This document shows, one piece after another, positions 47,006-58,091 of a stretch of DNA of 64,000 nt. How positions within the stretch are numbered: the stretch's first letter is position 1; the number at the start of each line of letters is the position of its first letter. The stretch comes from Bugulina stolonifera (Eukaryota > Bryozoa > Gymnolaemata > Cheilostomatida > Bugulidae): positions 4,879,501 to 4,943,500 of the forward strand of contig OW285192.1 of the NCBI GenBank assembly GCA_935421135.1, in the 5' to 3' direction. The notes beneath the pieces were generated by a model, which was not told the origin of the DNA, did not search any database, and saw nothing but the letters and a program-made list of their open reading frames with translations. A program made the translations under genes and the position numbers.

Positions 47006-48542
47006 TCATTTCTCGCTTGCTGGTGGTGCTCTTACTTCTTCAGTGGCTCCTGTACAGTAATCTCCTTTACATCTTGGTTCTGGATTGTTACACTCTCTGT
47101 TTCTAACCTGTCTGTAGACCTTCAGGTCATAGAGATGTTCACTGGACCAGTTAGACCATTGACCCCATCCGCTAGTTACTGAAATATATGGGATCAGATT
47201 TGCAAAGTCAATTATTACTCATGGACTGATGGTGATTGAAAAAGTAATTTGAACAATTACATTTATCTACATGTATGATAAATACAAGACCATTGGCTCA
47301 CCAGGAAAACAACCGGTGTTACAACTCTGGATGCTGACGCTACTTCCTGTGCACTGATCAACATCCTCTCTATATCCATAGAGAGCTCTGGTGAGGCAGC
47401 CTCTGTATCTCATCCGCACTCCATCTCTACTGGTCAGTGAACATGATCCCCAGTCTCCCCATGGTCCCCAGTTTTTGATATCTGTGATAAACAAATAAAT
47501 AATCTCAAGAATCTAGAAAATGTTGAGCTAAAATAACAACAACTAGGGTTTTACTTTGTGCTACAGCAGTTAAACCGTTACATGTAGATAAGATGCAAAG
47601 TTTATTAATTTCAGTCAACTATAAATTTTACAATATTTACACACCGTATAAACTTGCCAAAAAGCGATAGGATGTACATGTACTATACATGTAGGAGTAT
47701 AATATTATTGTTGTATCGGAATTTAGTAGCATCTCAATTTTTATATACATGTAAAGTTGTGTAGCACATAAATACGTTGTTCCTGACAATAATACTACAT
47801 ACTTGCAGTATAATTATGCTCAATAATCTTAGTAAATACTGTATACATGTATTTACTAGACCTTATTCTACCAAGAGAATGAAGGCTGTTGTAAGCCATT
47901 ACTATTATTGTGCCCTTACCTTGATAATATCGGTAATCTCTTTGTTCCCATCCTGCAGCATCAACACCAATAAAACCTAAGAGTTGATAAACATCTGAAT
48001 TAATATTCTTGTTGAAGTAACATTTAGGGTTTGATCACGCCACAGCATTGAAACTGTCTAGTACTATGCTCCACTTGAGTGTAACATTATACGTATACAT
48101 ATTGTACAAATCATGCAGATGTTGTGAGATTGGTAGCCGAGTGGTCTAGAGCTAGTCACTCTGGTCTTGCAGCAATGACACAAGTTATCTGCAAGGATGT
48201 GGGTTTGAATCCCACCAATGACCTGAAGGTTTTTGTCCTGAAAAAGGTTTTCTCTCCTGACCAAACTATAATAATATTCAGCTCTAGGAGCCGTAGTGGC
48301 CCCTTGATTAGCTCTGCTATTGAGCAGCAGTGTTAAAAATTGTGCTTGGCACCACCACAGATTAAAGAAAAATTATATTAACTCCAAAATTTGACAATGT
48401 AGCAGTCTGTTAAAAATTAATTACTTGGATTATTTCAGTATACGGTATACGTTGTACATGTATACTTACCAATGGTGACTAGTAACACAGTGACTGTTAG
48501 CAGATTCTCAACTACAACAGAAAACAAAATATTCAACTTCAT
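47006..48542 (-). CDS. Small secreted protein with two TSP1 domains (4 exons, 160 aa)
   Basis: Exons on the minus strand: 48542-48470, 47976-47920, 47481-47302 and 47178-47006, with all junctions in phase 1 and all borders GT-AG. The coding length is 483 bases. Exon 1 gives a signal peptide (MKLNILFSVVVENLLTVTVL). Exon 2 is a short spacer (GVDAAGWEQRDYRYYQ). Exon 3 is a TSP1 (NWGPWGDWGSCSLTSRDGVR, then MRYRGC, GCFP). Exon 4 is a second TSP1 (SGWGQWSNWSSEHL, YRQVRNREC), ending TEEVRAPPASEK and TGA. It lacks a membrane helix, so it is predicted secreted, with C-mannosylation-type W-x-x-W motifs. It converges on the receptor gene, whose TSP1 exons have the same phase; common origin by exon duplication is plausible. 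No named orthologue is recognised. Confidence 0.85.
48130..48366 (+). repeat. tRNA-derived SINE, copy 3
   Basis: GGTAGCCGAGTGGTCTAG (box A) and GGTTTGAATCCC (box B), then the same body as 6898-7203, including TGATTAGCTCTGCTATTG and GCTTGGCACCACCACAGATTA. It lies in intron 1 of the small TSP1 gene, antisense to it. Confidence 0.7.
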
Positions 48543-51420
48543 GGCTGCTCTAAATGCAATTAAAACTAAATTTGCACCATGAGTATGGCATGGCATAGAT
48601 GTAGCATTATTGTATGACGTAATGTTAGCACAGAAATGATAGTACAATAATATTGATAAATTATATACACACCCATCCTGGTCGGCTTCCTCACTAGAGT
48701 CTTGCTGGCTTACATTTGTCATGTTCTACTTGACTTTTCTTTTATACTGCTGGCTGGGATAAATTGTGCAATTGTCTTTATGCAAGCCTGTCAACTTTCT
48801 CAGGAATCTACTACATTACTATGTATAACATGCAATAGATTTACATGGCTTCCACATAAAGGGATGTTGCATGTGTTTATTACTATACCCCCAAAATTCT
48901 GTGTCATCAAAATTCTACCAACAAGAATTGCATTCCAAGAATCCTAGCTAATATTTTTTGCCATTAGAGCAATGTAATGTACACCTACAATGTACATGTA
49001 ATTATGAAAAAGTTGGTGCTGGGTCTACAATAAATCTACTGATAAATAGCCAGATAAATACAATGCAGTACAAAGAGTTATGACAGCGGCATGTCATTTG
49101 TAGGTTGTTCAAAATTGAAGATGACTCCTACCATTGGTGAAGCATTTGCCTATATTTATCTTAACATCTAGGCTGAAAGATGCATTGAAACATGTTATAT
49201 TTATCTGTTTCTCTTTTTGTGTTTTAATAACATTGCTACTAAATGTTATTTGTGTCATCGAGTTAGTTGGTTTTTCATGTCTTGCTGCTATGGTTGAACC
49301 ATTTTTGTTACATTTCTCTTTACAGGGTGAGACGTTACTTAGTCTTCATGCATGATTTATGTCTCTTCGTTCAGGTTGAATGTTGTGTATAAGAAGTAGA
49401 CTATTTTTCTTATTTAGCACACATTGTAATATTTAGGTTGTTACTGTTTAACATCTTAAAAAGTTGCCTTTTGATGTTTTCAGTGTCTCTTTCTGTAGTG
49501 TGGCAAACAATAAGCCCATCTTCTCTATATAGCACAATTTCATACTGCACAATTTCATACTACAATTGGGACACTCTAAAGCATTAGCCACATCTAAAAT
49601 AGACTTTTAATTTTGCCATTAATATCAGTTGTTGTCCATCAAAGGGGATAAGAATAATCCTACTACTCTAAAGAGTCCTGCAACGTATTATTCACTTTGA
49701 GTCAAATTATGTAACAAGATCAAAACTTACTTGCTAAGAGATTCATTTACTGTATGTCTTAGATTAGTTTCTCTGCTAACAATGGATTTCAAAGGATTTA
49801 TAAACTTCACTCAGATCATATTAAGGTCTTAAATTATTGCATAATTTTTCGCCCACTTATCTGAAATATTTGCATGCATTGGTTTTAAGCAGTTAGAAAA
49901 TGCACTGGTTCTTGAAATGGCCACGCTTCAAGACAAGAAATTACTTTTTCCAGCTCTAAGATCTGTCACAGTAACAGTTTCCTTCCACATTCTGATGATG
50001 TTGTACACCTTATAGATGGAACACATCTGTGCTAGTATAGACACTGATGCACAGAGCAATGATTACAATTGTTCCAACAAAACACATCGTAAGAATGAAC
50101 TTGAACAGTATCACCACTACTTTTGAAATTAAGCACAAATACCCAAGATATATCATAAAAAAGCAATTGAACAAGTAGAGCTAGGAATTACCAATATAGA
50201 TCAAAAACCAGAAAGCACAGCACCTAGAACTATGCTAAAACTACCGTTATTTTAAAGGAGATAAAGGGTATCACATACTGAAAGCAGACTGCAGATAGTT
50301 GTATGCCTACGACTATGGCTAAAAGTAAAAACCCTTTGGAAATACTAAACATGCATAATACACTTTAGGCCTCAACGTTTAAACTGAATGCTGAAGAGCT
50401 ACATGTACAATGTAGATGCCAAGAGCAGAGAGCTTTATAGAACATTCTAGACTAGACACCTACATGTAGAAGTGGTAATGTATTGGTTCATGCACACTCT
50501 AGAGCAAGAATTTTGATGTCCAGTTGTATTTGCTAGCCATCCAGGCCTCGCAATAAATTCTGCTTCTTGGCTAATGGGTGGTGAACTGGGCCCCCTTGGC
50601 TTTAAAGCAATCATGTGGGGTATCCTGAAAACAATAAATATAGGCATTCTCCACTCTACTTTATTCCTCTAGAACCAATCAATCTGGAATTGTCTACCCT
50701 GCTGGTTTTATGTTCATAAACAAATAAGGTTAAGATTTGTCCGCCCTTTATCATTACTAGATGTATTTTCAACATGCATTACCAACGTATTGTTGCTGTA
50801 ATACTTCTAAAAACTATTGTATTCACATGTTTGTATTTTCATTGTCGCAACATTAAATATAATATATAATCGAAACCTGTAATTTAACTAATTGGCATCA
50901 TTATTTTAACTGATTAACAATACGTCATATAAATTTGCATGTCACTCAATTAAGACCAACAATCAAATTCAAACATTTACAACAATCAGAATACAAACTT
51001 GATGACACAAATTCACAAACTAAAGTGCAATCTGTAAAGTTAGCTGCATGTATAACTGTATCACTGAGCTATTCTCGTACATAAACATGTAAATACATCA
51101 CTGTGAACATGAGTTTCTTGGGATTTAGTAAAGGAAATGCCATGTAGACGAGGAGAGTGATTCAAACTAAACCTGCAGTAAGTCATGACTGTGTTATGTG
51201 CATAACTCATCACATTGTGCACAATATAGTGAGGATACTACAAACATCTAGTGCTAGAGATGCCTCCTTCCACCAGTCATCACAATATTAATGCACATGT
51301 ACTCCATTACATGTACTCTATTGCATGTACTCTATTACATGTACATTGTATATTAAAGATCTTGATTTGCACATACATTTTTATGCTCTATGTTAAATAC
51401 ACGTAATGCAGATGTACATG
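48543..51420. other. Region without recognised genes
   Basis: Contains the presumed promoter of the small TSP1 gene next to 48542 and otherwise AT-rich sequence. Short ORFs lack splice context or motifs. A hydrophobic stretch on the minus strand near 50050-50120 is broken by stops. Confidence 0.4.
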
Positions 51421-51610
51421 TATTATGATATTATGATATTATGATATTATGATATTATGATATTATGATATTATGATATTATGATATTATGATGTTATGA
51501 TATTATGATATTATGATATTATGATATTATGATATTATGATATTATGATATTATGATATTATGATATTATGATATTATGATATTATGATATTATGATATT
51601 ATGATATTAT
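51421..51610. repeat. ATTATGAT octamer satellite
   Basis: About 23 head-to-tail copies of ATTATGAT, almost perfect, with one variant (GATGTTATGAT near 51491). It is flanked by TACATGTA strings. It probably varies in length between individuals. Confidence 0.9.
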
Positions 51611-52863
51611 ATACAATGTAAATACTGTTAGGTCAAGTTGAGTGCGTGCATAATATACATGTTTATATATGCTGCCAACTGTTAGGATAAACAACATGCA
51701 AATTATGTTTTGCATAACTGGCATATACACATGCAAACAGTGGGCATAGACTAAGAGAGGCGGACTATTGGCCTCAGTAGAATACATGTACAATATGTGA
51801 ATATCATTGTGAACACACATATATGTAGTTACGCATGTATGCTGTGTTACATGTCCTATAGCATCATGATAAGACTACGTGTATTATAACTTCATCAACC
51901 AACTGCAAGTAGTGCCACTAATTAGTCTGTAATTAAGTCTTTAGTTCAATGAATATTATTATGCACTACACAGCACGTGCATATGTGACTATCAAATTTG
52001 AAAACTGCGTCTATTTGATATAATACAATCAGTGATATTCCATGCTTCGAATTTTGCTTCGTATTTTGCTTCATATTTAAAATACGAAGTATGGAATTGG
52101 CGAAAAATAAGTATTTCCTGACCTTCATAGGAGCAAGCTCCTTCAAGCTGGAGACGTCGTATTTCCGAAAACACGTAGGGATTTTTGTTGCTTCGTAGGA
52201 TGGAAGTAACATTCTTCGAATTTGAGCTCGCTAATTTGCATGTACTAGTTAGCATACATGACAAGTTGGGCTGACATCAAAGAGGGGGATTTTTAGACGC
52301 GCGAGACCTCGCCGACTCTTTTACTGCTAAAATACATAAAATGTTTTTTAACAATGAGCACCACACTATATAGACTGTCTGCTGTAAGCACAGTTCTCAG
52401 TTACATGTAGTTACAAACTAAGCTGGTAAAAATTTTTTTGCTTCAAGTACATGTACTAGGTTGCTACAAACACTAGTACACGGAGTTGTTTGCCCACACA
52501 AAACTAATGAATACAGGCTAGGTCTCAGACTAAGGCAACCATGATGTCTCATATAAGTGTGAAGATAATACAAGATAAAATAATATTAATTTAAATTGTT
52601 GCAATTAGTTTAGAGGCTGTCACATTACATTTCCTGACTGTTTGTAACCAATCTGGTCACTGTTGTGTTTTGAGGTGGTTTATGAAGGAACATTAATTAC
52701 TATCTAATACTGTGTATGACCATGAGATAGTATCATACTATCTTCTATCCATTTACTATCCATTTACTATTGCAAAACAAACCAAAGCTCTTCATATGTA
52801 TAGTTGGAGAGACTAAGCTTGCATAGCATTAATAAAGAAAATCACTCCAAAGCAAATTACATC
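51611..52863. other. AT-rich intergenic DNA
   Basis: No gene recognised. It contains diverged repeats related to 58360-58600 (both carry GCATGGAAT or ATGGAATT with CTTCGTA/TACGAA strings), suggesting another dispersed family. Confidence 0.35.
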
Positions 52864-52867
52864 ATAT

Positions 52868-53534
52868 TGTAATGGTTTCTGTGTTTTGGTGCGGTCGTCC
52901 TTGGACGACTATCGACCCAGAAATGAAGTGCCTATGAGTGGTAATAGGACTTCGCATTACATGAAAGATCGAGCGGTCTCAGTAGCCCAAATACTACCAA
53001 AGACGACCCATCTGATCTCAAGTCCGACCTTCAGACTATACAATGAAAGAGAAAGATCCGACCTAGTAGGCAGTTCGCTAAGCGAATGACCTGGCAAAAG
53101 GAAGTGAAGATCTCTGTTTCTAGTATAGATGTGTCTTTATTGAAAGCCAAGTGAAGACTGAGACAATGAACAGTAAAACAATGCCCTTTATATAGTATAA
53201 GGACTTCCGGCCGACGTGACGTCGGGAAAAGACGACGTGTTGTCGTCCGGAAGTTGCGCAACAAGATGGCCGCCGGAAGCCCGACGGCCGACCCAAAATA
53301 GGTCGGGTTCTACAAAAGTTGCTTAAAATGGTCTAATTCATGTACAAAATGAATATCAATGGATTCTGAGAGGTCGGGCCCCTGTACATGGGTATAAAAG
53401 GCATTAAAAGACTTAGTAACAATCAGTTAACTATATACATTAACATGATATAGTAAAGTACAAGCAGATATATACATGTATGTGCACACAATAATGAGTG
53501 TCAGATAGAAGATACGACTTGGCGTACCATCACA
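52868..53534 (-). repeat. 3' LTR of the retrotransposon
   Basis: The copy following the polypurine tract in element orientation. It is 667 bp, with three extra bases (CATGATATAG versus CATATAG) and a few substitutions relative to the other LTR. Confidence 0.9.
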
Positions 53535-53548
53535 TAGCCCCCTCACAC
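53535..53548 (-). promoter_or_regulatory. Polypurine tract
   Basis: Minus-strand GTGAGGGGGCTA lies directly against the 3' LTR, where plus-strand DNA priming occurs in LTR elements. Confidence 0.75.
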
Positions 53549-56500
53549 TAGGTCATGGGTGTGTCTAGTGTCAAGTTAAGAAGGGTACGATACAGTGTAG
53601 ATTCCCTGGATACTATGTCCAAGTCTGCTTGTATGAGCTGGAGCTGCTGGGGGTGGCTTAGATGCTGGTTGGCTAGTTCGCGAAGAGCTATTTCTCGAGC
53701 ATAGAGAGGTTCCAGGTGCTGGCGTAGAGTGTCCCCCACCTGTTGACGGCTGGCAAGGTAGTGAATCCGTGGCTTAAGTTCAGCAAGTTGTTGCATGAGC
53801 GACGGATCCGGAGATGCAGGACGTGTGGCATTTGGCTGAGTTAGTACAGGAGATGCAGGAGGTGAGAGCTGGACGGCAGGAGAGTCTGGAGAAGCTCGGA
53901 GTGGGTCCCTGACAGGTATGTGAGGAGAGCAGTGTGGCGAGACTTCTAGTGTTGGCCTAGACTGCAGTGGTTCGATTAGTAGAACCGGAGAAGCTGAACA
54001 AGAAGCTGCACATGAGACCTTGGGGGGAGAGCCTTCATAGAGAGTGCCTGGCTGAGCAGCAGGCATGCTCTTCCTTGGAGCAGGCCGGGTCTTCCAAGAG
54101 GGTAGACGTCCGCGTCGGCCAAAGGAGGTGACGCTTACAGCGGAGGTGCTGACACTGGTTCGCCAGGGAGAAGGTCCAGCAGGAGTAGTAAGCGACGAGG
54201 AAGAGGAGGAGGTAGCATCAGAAGGTTCTGAGTCGGGTGTCCTTTCTGGAGAGGGAGAAGGACTGCGCCGTCTTTTGGGAGGCCGCTTGCGGGCAGAGGA
54301 GGTGCTAAGCAGGTAGACTGGCTTGTTTGTTCCCGACTGTCCGTCCATGGTAGGACGACATGGCAGAAATGGTGGGGGATCCTTTACGCCCCACCATTCC
54401 ATGAGGGCTGCATAGCTGGGCTCGTCTGTGAGGAAGAGACGTTTCCCACAGATACTGGATCTCCGACTGAAGTGATGGCCTAGTGCATCACGGCTAGCAG
54501 AGCTGCGTCCGCATCGGCAGTAGAAGCGTGCGAAGTGTTGCCAGATGTGTATGTTTAGCCTCTTGAGGGTTCCGGAGAAGCCACACTTTGCACACTTAAG
54601 GTTAGGCTGACTCCTTCTGGCCAAGTCGTCTCGGGCCTGCTGGGTGAAGGTGCTAATCCACGGCTTAGTGGCTCCGGAATGCTGGGATGACTCTATGAGT
54701 AGCTTGTCAGTGAGTTTGTGCAGCTTAATTGTAGCTTGTTTCAGGGTAGAGGTGACAGGAGGTGGAGTAGGTGGAGGCGTGCCGTCTAGGGTGAGCGTCT
54801 TCCTTACAGGAGATGCATCTACAATACACAATTTATTTGATGTGTATCCTCCGCCTTCTAACTCATGCTCTTTCCTGTGGAAATGTGCAGGGGAATCCTC
54901 CTCTGTCCCGACTGGTCTATGCCGAGTGGGGAGGGAGAGAGAATTCATGCCTGGCAGTTCCACAAGTGTGGGTTGTTCCTCTAATTCCGATTTGTTCCCT
55001 ACTGGTAACACTGAGATTTGCTTACCTTCAGCTGTGAAGACAGGCTGATTGGAGTGATCCGTGTTGGAAGGAGTAGCCGTCTCGTCCATACGAGAACGAG
55101 AAAGGATACGACTGCTGTTATTAGCTTCACCAGTGTCACAAAGAGTACAGAGGTTGTCACATGTAGGGATACATGTGCTTCGGTGAAGTGCTGGACGAGA
55201 AAGGACTACTCGTCTGTGAGCTGTCGTATTTATACTAGCCGAGGGATGAGCAATTGGCTCAATTGTAGGCAATGCCTTAGGCACATTTTCTTTGTTTGAC
55301 TCGTCAAATAAGCGCGGGAACACGGCAATAGTTGCCTTCGATTGCTTCTTATCCGCTTTATGGGATTTCGAGAGTTCGGCAATCTGTATCTTCGGCTGAA
55401 ATTGTTTGGCAATGCTGGATTCCGTACAAGAGCATTTCGCTCTTTGTACTTGAACTGCTGGCAGTATAGACTGTATCTCCGTCGTTGGGATTATGTCTTG
55501 GAGGTCGGCTACGCGATACTTCGCGTCCTCTGGATCAGGTCGGGCTGTTGAAACTTGAACATTCTTTGAGGGGTTCAGAGGTAGCTCTCCTGTTTGGTCC
55601 AGCACGGTCTGTTCCGTGTCGATCCTCAGGCCGCGGACTTGGACTGTAGTGTCTGGCAGTTCTACACACGATAAGTCGTCCGTCGGGGCATACAGAATTT
55701 TGGCGGGAATCAATTGCTGATTAGTGTCGGGTCTGGACGTGGCCAGATCCTGTTGATCCTTCTGAGTTGAGGACAGGTCGGGGTTACCTTGTGAGGTCTG
55801 GTCCGACGGGGCGGGACATGCGAGTCGTCCTTTCAGCCTTGGGGGGTGATCTGTGGTCACGTCGGATGTGTCCGGCTTTGAGTGGAGTCGTTTCTTGCCT
55901 GATTTCGGCCTAGTGGGTATAGGTTCATCCACTGTGACGGGTGTAGGTGACGCCGTCGGCCTGGAGTGTGATGGGCTAGTTACCCGTGGGGTTTTCTGTT
56001 TGGAGTGGCTACTCTTGTCTTTAGGCCTAGTGGGTATAGGTTCTTCCACTGGGACGGGTTCTGATGTGTCCGTCAGCCTTCGTGGACGACCATTGCGGTT
56101 TGGTCCACTCTTCTTGGTTTTGGCCTCAGTAGGAATGGGTTCATCTACTGGGACGGGTTCTGATGTGTCCGTCGGCCTTTGTGGGCGACCATTGTGGTTT
56201 GGCCCACTCTTCTTAGATTTGGCCTCAGTAGGAATGGGTTCATCTACTGGGACGGGTTCTGATGTGTCCGTCGGCCTCTGTGGACGACCAGTGTGGTGTG
56301 GTCCGCCTTCTCCTTGCTGGGCTCCAGTAGGAATGGGTTCATCTACTGGGACGGGTTCTGATGTGTCCGTCGGCCTCTGTGGACGACCAGTGTGGTGTGG
56401 TCCACCTTCTCCTTGCTGGGCTCCAGTAGGAATGGGTTCATCTACTGGGACGGGTTCCGGTGTGACCGTTGGTCCGTCATCCGCGTCTTGACATTTCTGT

Positions 56501-57090
56501 AGGAGGGTATGTAGGGCTTTCCGTAGGAGGTCAGCGGGAAGCTCCTCTTGTGGTTTTGGAGGGCTGGCCTTGCCATCCTTGTTACGTAGGAAGGCTGTTC
56601 CGGTTTCCAGTGCTTCCTCCATATCATCGGGCTGTAACCATGTGTAGTACCAGCGTAGGCCGTGGTTGTGGACTGTGAGGCAGAACTTCTCGACAGTCCA
56701 CTCTTCCAAAGATGCAGGGGGTGCTCCTTCAAAGGCTGTAGCCATCAGTCTACGGATGAGAGCTGCATAGTCTCTGAGTGACGTGTGGGCTGGCTGTTCC
56801 AGGGTGGACAGCTTCCATCGGGCTTCTCTGGCAGATAGTCCATACTGTTCCCTCAGTCGGGAAAATATCTCTTCGACTGATCGGGGTCGTCCGCATTCTT
56901 GTGCGGGCCCGTGTAGGGCGGCTCTAAGCCGTATGAGGCATGCTCTGTCATTCCAGTTGCAACGCTATGCCATAGCGACGAAGTCTTTTATGAAGAGTTC
57001 TACGTCCTCTTGTCCGTTGTAGCTGAGTGTTTTGAGGTCCTGCTCGGCTTGGTACATTACCTGCTGAAGCAGGTTCCTTATTCGGTCCAT
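53548..57090 (-). CDS. Gag-like polyprotein of the LTR element, broken by one TAG
   Basis: On the minus strand an ATG at 57090 opens a Gag-type frame that meets a TAG at 56965-56967 (codon 42) and stays in frame through the uninterrupted 1,065-codon part (56745-53548). Near the N-terminus, just past the TAG, are a C-x-W-x-D motif and a L-x-G-x-A segment of the retrotransposon Gag capsid type. Next comes a proline-rich region with six copies of an EPVPVDEPIPT-like motif about 33 residues apart (DNA 55910-56460), then a Cys/His region around residues 718-765 of the long part (CAKC...H...H, YCRCG...H). The end is rich in Ser and Pro, with a helical tail. No enzyme domain is present. The TAG may be an inactivating mutation or a recoding site. 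Confidence 0.75.
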
Positions 57091-57403
57091 GTCGGGAGGA
57101 TGTCGGGTAGTGAGTTAAACTGCTTTGGTTTGTGAGGCCGTGTCGGCCTAGTCGACGTACTGAGTACCGTCAATCTATTCTGGATCCGAGGTCGGTCTTT
57201 GATTGAAGATCCGGCGTAGGTCGGGCTACATCCAGCGGAACCACGAGAATTATGGGTGCACTTTAGCGTTTGTCACCTTCTCGTAAAAGGGTTCCCGGGT
57301 CCGAGTCCTTAATCGCCGTCGAAGTATTGAAGAATGAGGTCGGTCGGTTACCCGAGGCCGAGGTCACTTTCCTTCGCTTCGTATCGTAAGAGTACGACCT
57401 TAG

Positions 57404-57423
57404 AATCTCACCGCTGCCACCAA
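57404..57423 (-). promoter_or_regulatory. Candidate primer-binding site
   Basis: Minus-strand TTGGTGGCAGCGGTGAGATT starts directly after the 5' LTR. The TGG after the first T fits the complement of a tRNA CCA end. The tRNA itself was not identified. Confidence 0.6.
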
Positions 57424-58087
57424 TGTAATGGTTTCTGTGTTTTGGTGCGGTCGTCCTTGGACGACTATCGACCCAGAAATGAAGTGCCTATGAGTGGTAA
57501 TAGGACTTCGCATTACATGAAAGATCGAGCGGTCTCAGTAGCCCAAATACTACCAAAGACGACCCATCTGATCTCAGGTCCGACCTTCAGACTATACAAT
57601 GAAAGAGAAAGATCCGACCTAGTAGGCAGTTCGCTAAGCGAATGACCTGGCAAAAGGAAGTGAAGATCTCTGTATCAAGTATAGATGTGTCTTTATTGAA
57701 AGCCAAGTGAAGACTGAGACAATGAACAGTAAAACAATGCCCTTTATATAGTATAAGGACTTCCGGCCGACGTGACGTCGGGAAAAGACGACGTGTGGTC
57801 GTCCGGAAGTTGCGCAACAAGATGGCCGCCGGAAGCCCGACGGCCGACCCAAAATAGGTCGGGTTCTACAAAAGTTGCTTAAAATGGTCCAATTCATGTA
57901 CAAAATGAATATCAATGGATTCTGAGAGGTCGGGCCCCTGTACATGGGTATAAAAGGCATTAAAAGACTTAGTAACAATCAGTTAACTATATACATTAAC
58001 ATATAGTAAAGTACAAGCAGATATATACATGTATGTGCACACAATAATGAGTGTCAGATAGAAGATACGACTTGGCGTACCATCACA
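57424..58087 (-). repeat. 5' LTR of the retrotransposon
   Basis: The 664-bp copy that would drive transcription on the minus strand. It carries the TATA box and polyadenylation hexamer described for the element and is followed by the PBS. Confidence 0.9.
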
Positions 58088-58091
58088 ATAT

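Larger units (their letters stand above)
52864..58091 (-). mobile_element. Young LTR retrotransposon with Gag-type ORF only (non-autonomous)
   Basis: LTRs at 52868-53534 (667 bp) and 57424-58087 (664 bp) have the same orientation and differ by only about six substitutions and a 3-bp indel. Both run TGTAATGG to CCATCACA (TG...CA ends with short inverted repeats). ATAT flanks both sides (52864-52867 and 58088-58091), a 4-bp target duplication. Transcription is on the minus strand: TATATAAAG near 57750 and AATAAAG near 57692-57697 in the 5' LTR. The interior (3,889 bp) holds one long ORF and no protease, reverse transcriptase, RNase H or integrase. GC content is clearly higher than in the flanking DNA. 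It is a recent insertion depending on enzymes from another element. Confidence 0.9.

Noticed and set aside
50040..50130. Minus-strand hydrophobic stretch (ILFKFILTMCFVGTIVIIAL)
   Set aside because: It resembles a membrane helix but is followed by a stop and has no splice-consistent neighbours. At best a pseudogene piece, not claimed as a gene.
55853..56491. Plus-strand ORF of 212 aa with Gly/Ser/Val repeats
   Set aside because: It is the complement of the proline-rich repeats of the minus-strand Gag ORF; the repetitive DNA keeps it open.
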